64,000 nucleotides of DNA from Lineus longissimus (Eukaryota > Nemertea > Pilidiophora > Heteronemertea > Lineidae), in the NCBI RefSeq assembly GCF_910592395.1, contig NC_088317.1, positions 14,940,001 through 15,004,000 on the forward strand. The letters run 5' to 3'. The notes beneath the pieces are model-generated. The model was given only the letters and a program-made list of their open reading frames with translations, was not told the DNA's origin and did no database searches. Of this stretch, positions 22,504-35,400 are shown in pieces. Each line of letters opens with the position of its first letter. Position 1 is the stretch's first letter. A program made the translations under genes and the position numbers.

Positions 22504-23375
22504 ATCTGGGCAAAAAATTATAACATCGAACTGAATAGCGTTACGTTATCTAAAGTGCAAGCCTATCACTGAATAATTATTTCAGAGTAGGGCTGGATGT
22601 TAATTCAGTGTAGAGGACTTTATTTGGCTCCTGCCGTAGCAGTTTTAAAGGTCCCCCTGTCCTTCGCTATTTCATGTTGGAGGATAAAGGTATATTTCTA
22701 TAGAGACTAATAACCCTCAATTCTGTAGTGATTAAAAGGGCACAGTAAAAACTCACTCACCCGGGAACACTCTATCCTAGGACATTCAAAACTGTTACAC
22801 CAGTTCTCATGCAATTAAGCTTTTGCTTTCTCCTATTAATTACAACCAATTCCTTCAAAACATTCTGCTGAATTGTGTTGTGTGTTTTTTTAAAGAAATC
22901 AAGCATTTCTAGTGAACTCTTGTTCTCCTGTAAAACACAAAACGATGGCAGGCTAAGAGTTCAAATAATGTTGCAAAATCATAAATAGGCATACAAAAAT
23001 CGAAATCTGCTCAGGATATTATTCGTTATTTTATCCCGATCTCACCAAAGCAATTACCCCACAAGGTAACTCAGAATTTCCAAAAATGTTTCTCAATGAT
23101 TAACTAGCGTGTAACAAATCTAATGTACAGGGTACAGTTGATCGTACAGGCGAGTATAGTAGGTTTTCTTTTGACTGCTTCGTTGCTTGCTATGCGTTAT
23201 TGAGTTTGACACCTGTAAGCCATAAATATTAGCAATACCATCACTTTATTGAAGGAGGCTAATAGTTTGTTTTCCCTCCAAGCAGCAGCTGAAATGCCAG
23301 AAGGAATATGCTACAATGTACCAACAATAACTAGGTATCAGCTGATACGCAGCAGAGAAAGATTATTGATGAAGT
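22504..23375. other. AT-rich intergenic DNA, no gene recognised
   Basis: There are no ORFs of note and no clear inverted repeats or RNA genes. The right flank grades into the satellite that follows. Confidence 0.4.
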
Positions 23376-24240
23376 ATCATACCTGAATCGAAAACCTCAA
23401 GACCTGCTGCGAGCCGAATCAAACATTACAGCATCAACTCTGAGAACCACAAACATCCCACAATCAACAAAAACATCACACAATCAACACAAACATCACA
23501 CAATCAACAAAAACTTCACACAATCAACACAATCAACACAATCAACACAAACATCACATAATCAGCACAAACATCACATAATCAATACAAACAGCACATA
23601 ATCAATACAAACATCACACAATCAATACAAACATCACACAATCAACACAATCAACAAAAACATCACAATCAACACAATCAACACAAACATCACATAATCA
23701 ACACAAACATCACATAATCAACACAAACATCACATAATCAACACAAACATCACATAATCAACACAAACATCACATAATCAACACAAACATCACACAAACA
23801 AACGTCACAAGGCATAATTATGCACCACAGGGTGCTACTGAAACACAACAAGACCAGAATAATGTAAACGCTCAACAAACTGAATACAACATCTCAGTGC
23901 TCGAATCAAATCTCAAAGATATGAATAAAACATTAAAAGACCCTAATCAAACATCACATACATTACATGAATCAAACACCACAAGAGCAAAATCAAATAC
24001 GAAAAAATAAACATTAAAAGAACCGAGAATTCAACGTCCCAAGACCTGATCCAAACATGAGAAGAGCAAAATCAATCGTCTACAGAACCGATTCTTACAT
24101 AAACATCACAAAACTCGAATCAAACCTCACAAGACCAGAAACGAACATCACATATCACAGGATCCGAATCAAACATCACAGGACATGCATCAAACATCGC
24201 ATGACATTGATTTAGCAGCACAAGACCCGAATGACATTTT
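23376..24240. repeat. Degenerate ~20-bp satellite with a homogenised core
   Basis: The core at about 23449-23808 is nearly perfect repeats of AATCAACACAAACATCACAT-type units, the cleanest run (six units of 20 bp) at about 23685-23795. On both sides the motif decays into variants such as CCGAATCAAACATCACAAGA for several hundred bases. The pattern is that of an old minisatellite with a recently expanded centre. No coding sense is apparent. Confidence 0.8.
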
Positions 24241-24995
24241 GTTTATGCGTCGTGGGACATCGCGTGATGACGTCATCGGACCAGTTTTGCGGGTCGACCG
24301 GAGCGTGCGCAATTGCACATCAGACCAGAATACCAGTGTTTTTTTACAGAACAGTATCGAAGATTTAGAAATGTGCATAGCCAGATGACAGCTGTACGAG
24401 CCAACCTCACACATTTCATTATTAAACGACGAACGCTTTGTTTAACACTAACAATAATATCGTGATAATCACCCCACCACAACTAATGATTATCAGAAAG
24501 ATGCGGAAATTGTATTTTCCAAGCAGCAGATTTGAATCGCGCATGACTTGGTGTAGTTTCGCACGATTCGATTGTTATGATGCGGACCTGAAGATACATG
24601 TATGACATTGTTTGGTGAGGAGTCTGAACTCGATTTGCTTGCAGCGGGGCGGGGGGGGGGGGGTCCTCCTGGTGACCTTAGATTTTCTTGAGATTGAATT
24701 TTCCTCTATCTTCAACATATAGTCGACTTCAGAAGTAAAATGTCATTATCTTTTTGGGCCGCTGTATCAGTGAAAACTACTGGGCCAATTCCTTCAAAGT
24801 TTGCCAGAATGCGACTCTGCGCAAGTATTTTTAACTGTGTTCGGCGCATCCTCTATTGAATCATTAAATGATTGACGAGTTCAGATAGATACAAGAAAAA
24901 AAACTCTTTCGAGTTGACTTAAAACATCTTATGTAAAGACGAAAGTTAAGTTTAGCATGACTTGCTGTAGTTGATCAGTCGGGTTTTGCTGTGAA

Positions 24996-25094
24996 AGGGA
25001 GTTTTTCGCAAATCCCCCGAAACGCCTATCCCATTGTTCGACTTAGGAGGTCGAGATAGGCGTTGGCATTTCGGGGTATCTGCGAAAAGTCCCT
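24996..25094. mobile_element. Fold-back element, AGGGAGT...TTCGCAAA family, copy 2
   Basis: It runs from AGGGAGTTTTTCGCAAATCC to the inverse TCTGCGAAAAGTCCCT, 99 bp. The centre contains CCCATTGTTCGAC and AGGTCGAGATAGGCG. It is immediately followed, after six bases, by copy 3. Confidence 0.65.
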
Positions 25095-25100
25095 CACATT

Positions 25101-25240
25101 AGGGAAAATTTGCAAAGCCCCCTGATACGCCGACGCGAACGCCTACCCCATTGTTTGACATTGAAATCATGAGTTCGAACAATTAATGGGATACGCACGT
25201 TGGTGTCGGTGTTTCGGCGGCTTTAATTGCGAAAAAAACT
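25101..25240. mobile_element. Fold-back element, AGGGAGT...TTCGCAAA family, copy 3
   Basis: It begins AGGGAAAATTTGCAAAGCCC and ends TTGCGAAAAAAACT, 140 bp. The centre CCCCATTGTTTGACATTG and GAGTTCGAACAATTAATGGG is itself a near palindrome. Its tandem position next to copy 2 suggests local duplication or a target preference for its own kind. Confidence 0.6.
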
Positions 25241-25695
25241 AATATTGGGTGTCCCGATGTGTAGTCATGTACGTTTTACCGCAAATTAGAATATTGTACC
25301 CGGGATCACAAGATGCATATTCTTGGGTAATTTGGTTATCTGGTCGATTCTGTAAAACAACAAACAACGCTAATCCTAACAACATAATGTGTTGCTTAGC
25401 CAAACCTCTTTGATTACCCCGGCAATAAAATAGCTTTTATTGGGCTACGCTAATTTGAAACTCTCGCTGTTTACGATCGTTCACTGAATACTCTATTCCA
25501 GTGACAGTATTAGCGCAATATAGATGCAGAGAATGAATAGTGTTGCTCAATTATGTCGAATATGATTCTACACCGCCGACAGAATGATTTATAAGCTTGC
25601 GTTCATTAGGCGAAGGCCGGGTGACTCTCCCCGAACGCAGCCGGTCGATTTTTGGTATCAGATGAAAGGCGGACGGTGAGATTGTTCTGTCTGCC

Positions 25696-25770
25696 GCCCC
25701 GGTGTAGAAGTTTGGAATGTCAAAAGGATAGAAGGTTTGGGGAACAAAGGATTTTATTATACGATAATAT
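25696..25770 (+). repeat. Dispersed repeat with GGTGTAGAAGTTT...GGGAACAAAGGATT
   Basis: The same block recurs at about 27047-27130 (GGTGTAGAAGTTTAAAATGT, then GGGAACAAAGGATTCTATTA) and about 56326-56400 (ATGTCCTAGGATAGAGTGTC). It is a three-copy dispersed sequence of unknown origin. The second and third copies also share ACTTTTTCCAGG further on. Confidence 0.5.
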
Positions 25771-25782
25771 GAAGATTTCAGT

Positions 25783-25860
25783 TAATAATAATAATGATAA
25801 AAGAATTTATATAGCGCCGCTTTAAATCAATTTGTCAGCGGCGCTTTACAATCATATAAC
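25783..25860. repeat. GCGC hairpin repeat with ATA-rich lead
   Basis: A TAATAATAATAATGATAA lead is followed by GAATTTATATAGCGCCGCTT, a short loop, and AGCGGCGCTTTACAAT. Stems 813-821/837-845 (last three digits of 25xxx) pair perfectly. This resembles hairpin-ended interspersed repeats seen across marine invertebrate genomes; the class assignment is from memory of the pattern and not checked. Confidence 0.45.
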
Positions 25861-27228
25861 ACCAATTTGCCTATAATAAAACATTGACAATCTTAAAAAA
25901 TTAGTAATCTAAAGGTGGTAGAAAAGTCCCATTGAAAATATTGTTTCAAAAGATAAGTTTAATACATTTTTTAAAAGCTGCCATAGTATTGCACGATATC
26001 ATATTTGCTACCAACAGTGTTCATGGAGTATAAATAGCCAATTATAATACATGCAATATATGGCACCCCAAGAGGCCTCTTCAAAATGGCACCTGATACC
26101 GGTATTCACGAGGACAACATGTAAGCTTATAAGATCGTAAATACGCACGTTGCGTAAATATGCACGAGATATGAAACTCAGCCATTGTGTAGACAAATAC
26201 ACAAATCTCACCAATACCAAGCTTTCAGCAGATTCGTATGTAAACTAACGATTACGGCATTGTGTATAACTGCATTTCTATTTTCCTGCAGCACCACTAA
26301 TTACGAACGGCGTACCCCTTTCAAGGCTTAAAATCACAGAATTCATGGAATTCTCTTCATCGGAAAATGAAATAGCGTCATCATTTTGGCAATTACTAAG
26401 TACGTGTACATGTACGTCGAACGTGCTTTATACGTAGATCATGCACTTAAAGAAGTACAGAGATATGCACGGATATATACCAGGGTGATTCTTTTTAAGC
26501 ATCACAGTTTGACAGTCACCACCTCTTCCTCCCCTGGCACCATTTCATGATCATTTCTCATGTTTCAAGTTCTATTCTTGCCAACCTTCCTTTTATCACA
26601 ACAATGATAGTAATGTGGGTGATGTTTTTATTTTCCGTCTTACGCCAAGCATAACCAATAAAAGAAAAGCTTTGGGCTCGTGTCATATGTATATTAGATG
26701 AAAGGTAAAGCCGTGTTTCAACTTCTTACACACCCACAACCATTATCACTATATCGGGATATCATTCACTAAGCAAGGGCATTGACGTGTAATCTCCTAC
26801 CACGTCAGGTTCGTTGCTATTTTGGTAAGGATGTGGAACTTTAGGCAGCAGTCAGTGTATATACCCTGTACCCCATGATCAGGTCATCAACACCTGGCTT
26901 TTTTTCTAGAGCAAGGATTCGACACTAAGTCACCAATGACTATAATCACACAAATCGCCAGGGGCCACACTTTCCCCAACTTTTTCACTGGAGGGTTAAG
27001 TGTTTTTCGGCCAACACAAATATGCAGCCCGTACAGGTTTTTAGCAAGGCCGGTGTAGAAGTTTAAAATGTCCTAGGATAAAATGTCCGGGAACAAAGGA
27101 TTCTATTATGCGCTTCAATCTCTGAGCTATTGACGGTCAGGGTCTCTATAGAACCATATTGCAGAATACAATAGGGCCGGACACTTTTTCCAGGGGGGAC
27201 ACTTTTTACTTTTACATCGGGTCTATTT
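25861..27228. other. Intergenic, no gene recognised
   Basis: Only short ORFs are present. It includes a GTGTACATGTACG palindrome at about 26403 and one copy of a dispersed repeat at about 27047-27130. Confidence 0.35.
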
Positions 27229-27232
27229 GGCA

Positions 27233-27371
27233 AGCCGCTCGCCGAACAGGCATCTTTTTTTGTCCTGTTTGGAGAGCCGCTTGCCAAACAACACTAAAAA
27301 GCCACCCTGTTCGGCCAGCCGGGCTTGCCAAACAGGGCAAAAATACTACCCTCTTTGGCGAGCCGGAGAGG
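27233..27371. repeat. Tandem array of GGC-rich palindromes (~43-bp period, 4 units)
   Basis: Each unit is an imperfect palindrome of the type TGTTTGGC(A)AGCC(C)GGCTTGCCAAACA followed by an A/T-rich spacer. Starts lie near 27233, 27268, 27309 and 27351. A fifth, isolated copy is at about 27718-27752 (CTGTTTGGTGAGCCGGGCTG). Each unit could fold as a hairpin. Confidence 0.65.
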
Positions 27372-28169
27372 TTACAACATGTTGGCCAATCAGAGAGCAG
27401 TGACGTCATATTCGAATTTATATGCGCATATTTAACAATGGCCGACTTCCCGCTCTCGATTCAATTTCTGTTACTAAACTCGGGTTTTGGTCAATAATCC
27501 ATGAAGAAGCATGTACATGTACATGACTGTATGGATTTACAAAAAAAGTCATAAACGTGATTTAACTGATAAGCATGTTAAATGCATTAGTGTGCATTTC
27601 TAAAGGCGTTTCACTGTAACTCCAGTGTTGCTGACCGTGTTGCTACGAATGATAATGAGCTCCTGGATGGTTGAATATGCATGAGTTCGGCTCTCCATCC
27701 AGGGCAGAAAAAAGGCGCTGTTTGGTGAGCCGGGCTGGCCAAATAGTCACTTCCTTTTAGCAAATGAAAAATCTTTAGTGGTTTCTACGAATATCAAAAA
27801 CCATAATGAGTTTTTTTACCGAAAAACATCTACAGGGTGTTGGCTGATCGACACTATTTAAAGCTTTTTGATAATCTCAAGAACCTTTATTTCTAAGAGT
27901 GTATAGCCCGTCAGGTAAACCGAGACAATACTATTCTTTCAGTATCGCATTTTCAAGTCCTGGTAGAATAGATTCAATGGAGCTGGGCATCACGCAGATG
28001 TATTATCCAGTTGTTATTAACGCGGGTGAACATACCCGAGGGGCATTCGTAATGTTATTCTGGTGCATTCGAGTATCTATATTGAATATGACTAAGATTA
28101 CTTTGTCATTAGAGAAGGTTGTGGCTTTTTGGTCTGTGTTTGTGAGGGAGAATGCGCATTATTGTGGCC

Positions 28170-29345
28170 AGTATAATAGGAGAGCACCATTGTTGAAAGC
28201 CTTCGAAGGTGATATGGTTCCGAGTGTCGTTACTAAGACTGCCGTGGGTAATGACAATGGTGCGGTCGTGCAATGAATTCATATCAAGTTTTGTTGTATT
28301 TGTGACAGAAAGCTGGTGAGATAGTCCAATGTCCATCAGTGACTCAAAATGGCTGAATCTTTGTAGAAGTATTATACCTTTTTTTAAATTTGACATCGCG
28401 AGAAGACTCTCTACCCTGGAAAACAAAGAACTGACTCCCGCCCTTGAAATTGGCATTCATTTCGTCTTGAAAGGGTTCTAATTACCTTAAGATTTCAAAT
28501 TCTAGCCAAATGATGGTGCATGTGGTCAACTCTGAATTTGCAAGGTAAAACTGATACGTTCGTGACGTTTACCCACCGTGGTTGTGATGTGAATGGGCAT
28601 TGTGACGTTCTCTAATGGGAGTGTGCCAATGTTGAAAGCCAGTTGCACAAAGAGTACAGGACAATGACGTGGTTGTGAAAGGAACTTAGATCCACTGTTA
28701 GTCCGTGTTTGTAACATTAGAGGCCTGATCACTCCCATGCGTTCATCGGGTCCTCTGTTCCCGCGTTCTATTTTCCGCTGTGATTAGATATCACGCCTGG
28801 GCTGTGTGCTCAAAGATATATCTGCCATGGAAAATCACAAGGATAAAGCTTGGGTTGCTAATCTACATTCAGTTTGAGTTTGTCCAGTTCGGTATTATTT
28901 GCAACTGAACAAAAAGCAGGCGATAGCCCTTATCAATGTCCATTACTAAACTGATCGGACTTGAAATGGTCGATTCCTTGCAGACAAAAAATACGACACT
29001 GCCTTGCTCTGAGACTTTGTCATCGAGAGATGGTTGTGGCGTGTTGTACTGGCTGTGATGGGAATGAGCATTGTGGCGGCATGGAATGGGATATCGCCAA
29101 TGAAAAGCCTTTGTAATGGATGTGGTTCTATTAAAAGTACGGTTACCACCTGTCGAAGGTGTGGAGGATAATACATTTTTCATTTTGTCATCCAGTATAT
29201 GTCTAGAGGAGGTTGTGTCTTCTTCGCCTTTTCTTGTGGTATGGCGGGGATGAGCTTTGTGACGGCCTGCCAAGGGAGCGTGCAAATATCGAAAGCCTTT
29301 GTAATGAATATGGTTCTGAGTATATAAAGTATTAGCTGTCCAATA
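28170..29345. repeat. Degenerate tandem repeat, ~188-bp period
   Basis: The block GG(G/A)ATGAGC(A/T)TTGTG(G/A)CGG occurs at about 29059 and 29247 (188 bp apart) with collinear flanks, including AAAGCCTTTGTAATG. Diverged versions with GCCAATGTTGAAAGCC-like sequence lie near 28190 and 28625. A 181-codon minus-strand ORF (29414-28869) spans two units and so contains a repeated GRHKAHP/CRHNAHS-type segment, but I find no domain and do not call it a gene. Confidence 0.55.
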
Positions 29346-30404
29346 GATGACGATGAGGTGGTCGAGCGCCGATTTCTCGCCAATATTCAAGCAGTGTTTC
29401 ACGCAGATAGACAAGCTGGCGATGCGGTGAAGTATCCGTTACGGATACTGATCTAAGATGGCTGGTTTATTGCCGACAAAAAACGAAGTCATTGCTTTAC
29501 CACGTTCTTTTATGGAGCCAAGGCGCGTGATAAGGCAGAAGTTCTGCCTCTGATTTGCGGAATGATCGGAAGTATCAGTTGTCAATAAAAAAAACAAGTC
29601 ACGTATCTTTTCTGTAGTTTGAATAATTTCTTCTCAAAGAGACTGGTATCTTAGACACTTACCGGATAGCTTAGGCAGTATCATATCTCTAATGACATAT
29701 ATGTTGGTGACATATGTGATTATTAGGTTCTGGACGAATGTGGACAAATTTATAATCATCGAGTTGTACAGTGTTCAAACGGATTGACGGTAAAACGATA
29801 TATTTTCATAGTTTAGCTTTTAGACTCATAGGCTCATAGGTTTAAGACTCATAGACTCATAGGTTTAAGCATAAAGTAGTAAAATTCTTATACTAGACAG
29901 ACCACCTACATGTAATGATTATAAATCAGGTGCTAAGTCACTGAACTTTCAAGATGAAAGAAAACAACACTAAACATTGTAACCAAAAGACGAATATGTA
30001 CTTTGAATATATATTGCCAAAAAAGGGCATTCCAAGGCAAATTTGATTCTTAAAGCCCCCTATCTTAAAGATAATGACTGTCAGCTATAGGGTTAATATT
30101 ACCACACATGCGACTCATTAGCCCAATGAGGCCACAGTGATAACCAGTGAGCCGTTGCTCCAACCAGTGACTAATTGTTAATTAATACCCATGGTGCTAA
30201 TGAGCCATAAGTGCTGATTGTCATGGGAGTGGTTATGTTGTACAGATTTTGACAGCGTGAAAATAACAGGTTCTGACTGTACGAAACAAACAGCAAATAG
30301 CATTTTCATCAATTTGAAAACGAAGACTAGTCTGTGCATGTCGTCCCGAATTTTGTTCAATCTTTTTATTATTTATTCTGGGCAGTTATTCAGTTTTAAA
30401 TCTA

Positions 30405-30407
<3 letters not shown>

Positions 30408-30478
<71 letters not shown>

Positions 30479-30486
30479 CGTCGTCG

Positions 30487-30523
<37 letters not shown>

Positions 30524-30563
30524 CGTCGTCGTCGTCGTCGTCGTCTTCGTCGTCGTCGTCGTT
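30408..30563 (+). repeat. GTT/GTC trinucleotide microsatellite
   Basis: About 52 trinucleotides: a long GTT run, a short GTC block, a second GTT run and then a longer GTC block with one TTC interruption. The alternation of blocks shows stepwise mutation between the two motifs (a T-C transition spread by slippage). It produces spurious poly-Cys/poly-Arg reading frames that are not genes. Confidence 0.95.
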
Positions 30564-31859
30564 ATTGAATTAGACCTTTAACGCGCGTCTTTGAAGGAAG
30601 GGAGCACTGTTTTCCTAGACTAATGATTAAGGAATAAGAGAGGACTCGGAACCTGGATTTGGCACGTAATGTCCAGAATCAAGGATTTTGATACCCCGAG
30701 GTGATTTCCCCTATACATACATACTACACATTTTACATTGGTGTCAATCTCTATTTTCACCTATGAAAAAAGAATTTAATAATGACCCTGACTACTCAGT
30801 CGCCAGACGAACAACAAGCCAATTTCGTATCTCAAGTTACATGTACATTTCCAATACCGTCGTCTCGTCACCGTCTGAACGAACCGTTAAAAAAATATCG
30901 AATTGAGAGCTGGGCGTCAACAAGGACACGGTTAGCGTCATAAACAATATTGGATTTTTTATGGAATATAGGGGATATTCTTTTACTCTCAGCCACATCA
31001 GCAGTAACGGCGACGTACACGAAAGAATGAAGGCACCATTTGAAACAAAGATATACCGTAAACCACCAAGTATTCCCGGCTATTTATTTATGCGATTCGC
31101 GAAGATTTCTAAATAACGAACCTCTTATGGATGTATTTCGGCAAAATACAACTGAACATTCGGTTTTTCCAATGCTTTTTGGCGATTTTTGTTTCCGCGG
31201 ATCTATAGGATATTCGCAAAATCCACAAAAATATAAAACGCCCACTGAAACTTTGTGGGTAATGACAATATGACATGCTATTAAGATGGCTGTTTCATAA
31301 GCTTTTTGATCCCTTGAAAAACTAAGAACATATTCGTCTTGTACCAACCTCATTATCAATTAAAGGAAAAGTTAATAAAACATGATGTAAAGAAAACAGG
31401 TTGTATCTCACCCTGAATGAGAGCATAAAATGTGTTTCAAAAAACGTGGTTCAGAAAACTAACGCAAGCATCGGTATAGAAAACAGCGACCGAATTCACT
31501 AATGAACAAATACGACGAACTCATAATCATTCACATGACTTTAAGGAAAACGTAACAAAATTGTGTGACTACGTTATAGTTTGCCCTGTACTTGTACCTC
31601 GCTGTTAAAAGAATTCAGGCCTATCCAATATGCACGGTCTATTGGTCGAAAAAAACCCGCTCGTCCTAGCCCTAAATTTCCATTGTTTTACTGTCTAATC
31701 AAAGGGTTGTGAGGGCAAACCGACCCCCCACGAAACTTTCATGGGGGTCGATATAGGCCTAAACTGGCAATGGCAAATGAACTTTCAGGAGAAAATAAGA
31801 GCCATCTAAGAACATACCTGTAAGCTCGTAATCCAAGGAGAATTCTTGCAATACAGCAC
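30564..31859. other. Intergenic, no gene recognised
   Basis: ORFs are short and unremarkable. A small inverted motif (CCCCCCACGAAACTTTCATG, followed by GGGGTCGAT) at about 31723-31752 has a loose relative at about 41735-41760 (TTTCGTGGGGGTCGATGA). Confidence 0.35.
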
Positions 31860-32480
31860 ATCGTAAGAAGTCTTACTCCCAGAAGAACCATCCGCTGCCG
31901 AATGAATACATGAATGAACGGTAGTCAAGTAGTAGGTGGAAATGCAAAAAGCGTATCCAAGTTGCAACGCATGACAGTTATGCCAGTATATGTCTCAATG
32001 CAGGTAAAACAAGGAAAAAGAAAGCGTGGCAAAATATGACTACCAACGTCAGTTTCTGGTTATTCTTCTGGTGAAGAGAACATACAGCCACCATCCAATC
32101 CAGAGGCCTGCTCCCTGATCCCCTCTAAAGATTAAGTGAAAGTATGAATAAACGGTTGTAAGATAAAGAGCACGCGTCTCTATTTATCTTATCGCTGGTG
32201 CAGGGAAAAGTGGATGAAGCATTGGAAATTTGACCGTCTGCAGTTGGCTATCGTAGTGACGAAGAGAACTTACACTCAGCATCCCATCCAGAGCTTAATA
32301 CCCGCTCTTAGCCTGGTGAATGGTTGATTGTAGTAGAAGGAAGAGCAAGCGCCTCCGAGATACAACATGATATCCATGTGTCATCGCCGGTACAAAAGAA
32401 AGTGTAGCGCAACCACTGGAAATATGAGTACCGTGGTTGTTGGCGGTGACTGAAGGTGGATATCACCTAACGCTGGTCTG
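31860..32480. repeat. Degenerate tandem repeat, ~186-bp period, about three units
   Basis: GAAGAGAAC(A/T)TACA(G/C)(C/T)CA.CATCC(A/C)ATCCAGAG occurs at about 32075 and 32261, 186 bp apart, each followed by a short CTG/CCC-rich tail. Matching blocks around ATCGC(T/C)GGT(G/A)CA lie near 32193 and 32383. The units are old and carry indels. Confidence 0.5.
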
Positions 32481-35400
32481 TGCGGATAGCTCAGCCGATG
32501 CTAGGATTAAGACCGAGAGTGCGTAAGGACAGACTCTTGAGTACGCAAAAGAAACAAACACCGTTAGAGTGTAAATGTTCCGAAGTCAACAGAGCCTATT
32601 TGAACTACCCATGGATCGACCTAGGACCCCTGGACAGGGTTCTTAGACCACAGGTGAGAATGCTTCGTGAGAGAAGTTTACAAGTGGTGAAGAAAAGGGG
32701 GCGGTTGATGCAGCGCGAACTACCCCGCCCACGCTTGATAAAATAATCGTTGACATTAATCGAGAAAAGCCCTCGAGCAGTAATACATTTTCAGAATTGA
32801 CCGTGAAGTTTTGGACGCCCATGGCCCTCTTAAAAATCCTGGCCCCGCTCGTGATTTTCTGATAAAAGATTGATTGTTACCACCTGATTGTTTTCTACAG
32901 CAATTGTTCTTCATGGGACATCGAAACGACAGGGTTGCACTACTTATCCCGGGGGACAACATCTTTCATGTCAGTTTCACTCATTACGTATCACAGTTTA
33001 AGGTGACATCGACCCAGGAAAAGTCCCGCAACTGTACGTCCAATCGGACAAACAAAACTGATGTAATCAGCCAACATAGCAACAACTTTTGCGATACGCT
33101 TTATTTGAAAATTAAGAATCAAAAACAAATGTTGTCATTAAGAAATACAACCTACCTTTCCGCGCTAAACGGCAAGTCTTACCAAGTGTTAAATCCAAAT
33201 TCTGTCAAAATGTCGTCTGGATACCAGATCCCGAGGACATAACAGTTGAATGTAAGTGTTCATAGTCAACACGACGTGTTTGAACTGTGAAGCCAATAAC
33301 TAAACAACGTGCCCAGAAACTCCATTACCTAAAGAGAGCAAGCCAGGCTCCATTGGGTTTTCTTGGTATTGCTAAAAAGACCCGTGATATCGTTAAGACT
33401 ATCGATCGACGAGGAGGAGGGAATCTACAGTTACACACTGCAGTACGACACCTTGAACTGTCTGGTGATCGCGCAGGGTTTGGGGAACTTTTGTCGTCAG
33501 TGCTGTACATGTAAGAATAGTCACGAGGAATACGGATCGACCTTTTCACTGTGAATTCAAAATATTTGAACACATGATTTACAAATGTACATGGTAACTG
33601 TTTAGCTACCGAATAGGAGGATCTTTCCTTCAGCATTTTCTCTCACTTTAGTTCAACTTATAATCATCTTTATAATCAAAAGTGAATAGCCAGCGGTACT
33701 TCTCTCCTTATACTCTCTAAATGTATTGTACATGTACAGGTTGCTGCAACAGACTTGCACATGTTGTTCATCTACAGAGGAATCCAACGGAAAAATACAC
33801 ATTTAAAAAACACTTATACACAAATATAGACCTCGTAGATATTTTTTTCAGAGAATTGAAAAACCCTTTGAGGTTTTTAAGACACTATTACACACTCATT
33901 GTAATTCTGACAGCACGCAACGCTATATCCGTATGCCAATTGACCTATTTTCGTTTTCGGATCAAAATCTGGACCTCTCTAATTAAATTTCGGAATGAGG
34001 TAAGGAAAGCTACGCAAACTGAATTGGAATGCGAACAACTGCGCTACTACCTTCATTGAGAACGCTAACAGGTGGTGTCGGAATTCAGAGTTTGAACTTC
34101 TTGCCGCAAATTAATGGGGATGGCAGCCGTTTATTTTTTACTGTCAGGGGTAATGGATTGGCCCATGAGCTTTGCAGTATAGAGATCGTCTTGTATTACT
34201 ACGGGTTATTTCGCGGTTAATGCTAAAACTAGAAAAAGAATGACTTTGGCAAGTCATTTGTGCTTCTTTCGGATTGAAGAAGGTCAATATGACGCTACTG
34301 CCGGTTACCGATACCGTTGAATTTCAAGCCACAGGCAAGGCGCAGGTCGGGTTTATATGAATTATATGGTATACGGGCTCGCCGGCGAAGGATGCTTCAC
34401 AAAAAGGGTTTACGACAAAGAAACGTTTGTACACAGGCGTATCCGTCTACCGCGTACACGAAGCTCAATGAACCGTGGCTGATCGGGAGAGATGAAAAAT
34501 GTACGAAGGTACATGAGAAGTAGGTGAGATTGACGTCATATCACCGATTTGTTAATGAACCGCTCCTTGACTGGAATAACAGATCATGGCAATGTGATTA
34601 TGTCCGAAAAGTATTTTCGCAAACTGTCTACTGCGATCATTCTCCAAGAGTGATAGAATCCAGTGGTCACGATCATCAGTCCTTTATTGTTGTTAATGTG
34701 AAACGTACATATAGAAAATCACTTCAAATTGAGTGAATACCTCAACTTTATCGATCAGAACTCTGAACAAATAAGAAAAGGTTGTTAAAACTTACCTCAG
34801 AGCACCCGTTATATTCCATGGACTATAATTAAGAGCTTCCTGAAATACATCCACAAATCGATTACATCATGTTTTATTAGTTTGTATGTAAGCGTTGAAG
34901 TAATATGCAGTCTAACACGCATAGGGTTTTCCATCTGCTGAAGTGAACACGGATGAAAGGAATTCTCTTCCCTCTTCACTTGTTACAGCTCTTGATCTAT
35001 ATGCACGCCTTATTATGTTTGGTTTTACCTGGCTTGGATTGATACAATGTGGGCCAAAATAAATAAGCTGCAAAGTTATTTGACTAGCTTCATATAGGCT
35101 CTCTCGTGTTTTTATTATATTTATACAAGTATATCAGATGGAGAAACATAAATGTACCCCCCCCCCCCCGGCATTGCCTAATCGCTACTTTTACAAGTCC
35201 TTAAACGGCAGTATCAAGTGTACCATCGGAAACACAGTCGTTTGTGACAGGTCTTTCCCACTGAGTTTGCCGAGAGTTCACTGCACTTGTTGCATCATGT
35301 CGCCGGCCAGGGCAATGAACTACATGTATGCTCTCCCTTTAAGTAACCTAAAGGTAAAACCATCATCAGACATGAACAATGGGAGAAACCTAATAGGATC

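Noticed and set aside
23449-23808. CRISPR-like array
   Set aside because: Units are contiguous 20-bp repeats without unique spacers, in a eukaryotic context; it is a satellite.
28869-29414. 181-codon minus-strand frame with internal repeats
   Set aside because: The internal repetition follows from the ~188-bp tandem DNA repeat. The composition is His/Thr/Ser-rich without a domain, and units elsewhere in the array are broken.
30218-30568. 116-codon frame rich in Cys then Arg
   Set aside because: It is the translation of the GTT/GTC microsatellite, with no protein-like sequence outside the repeat.
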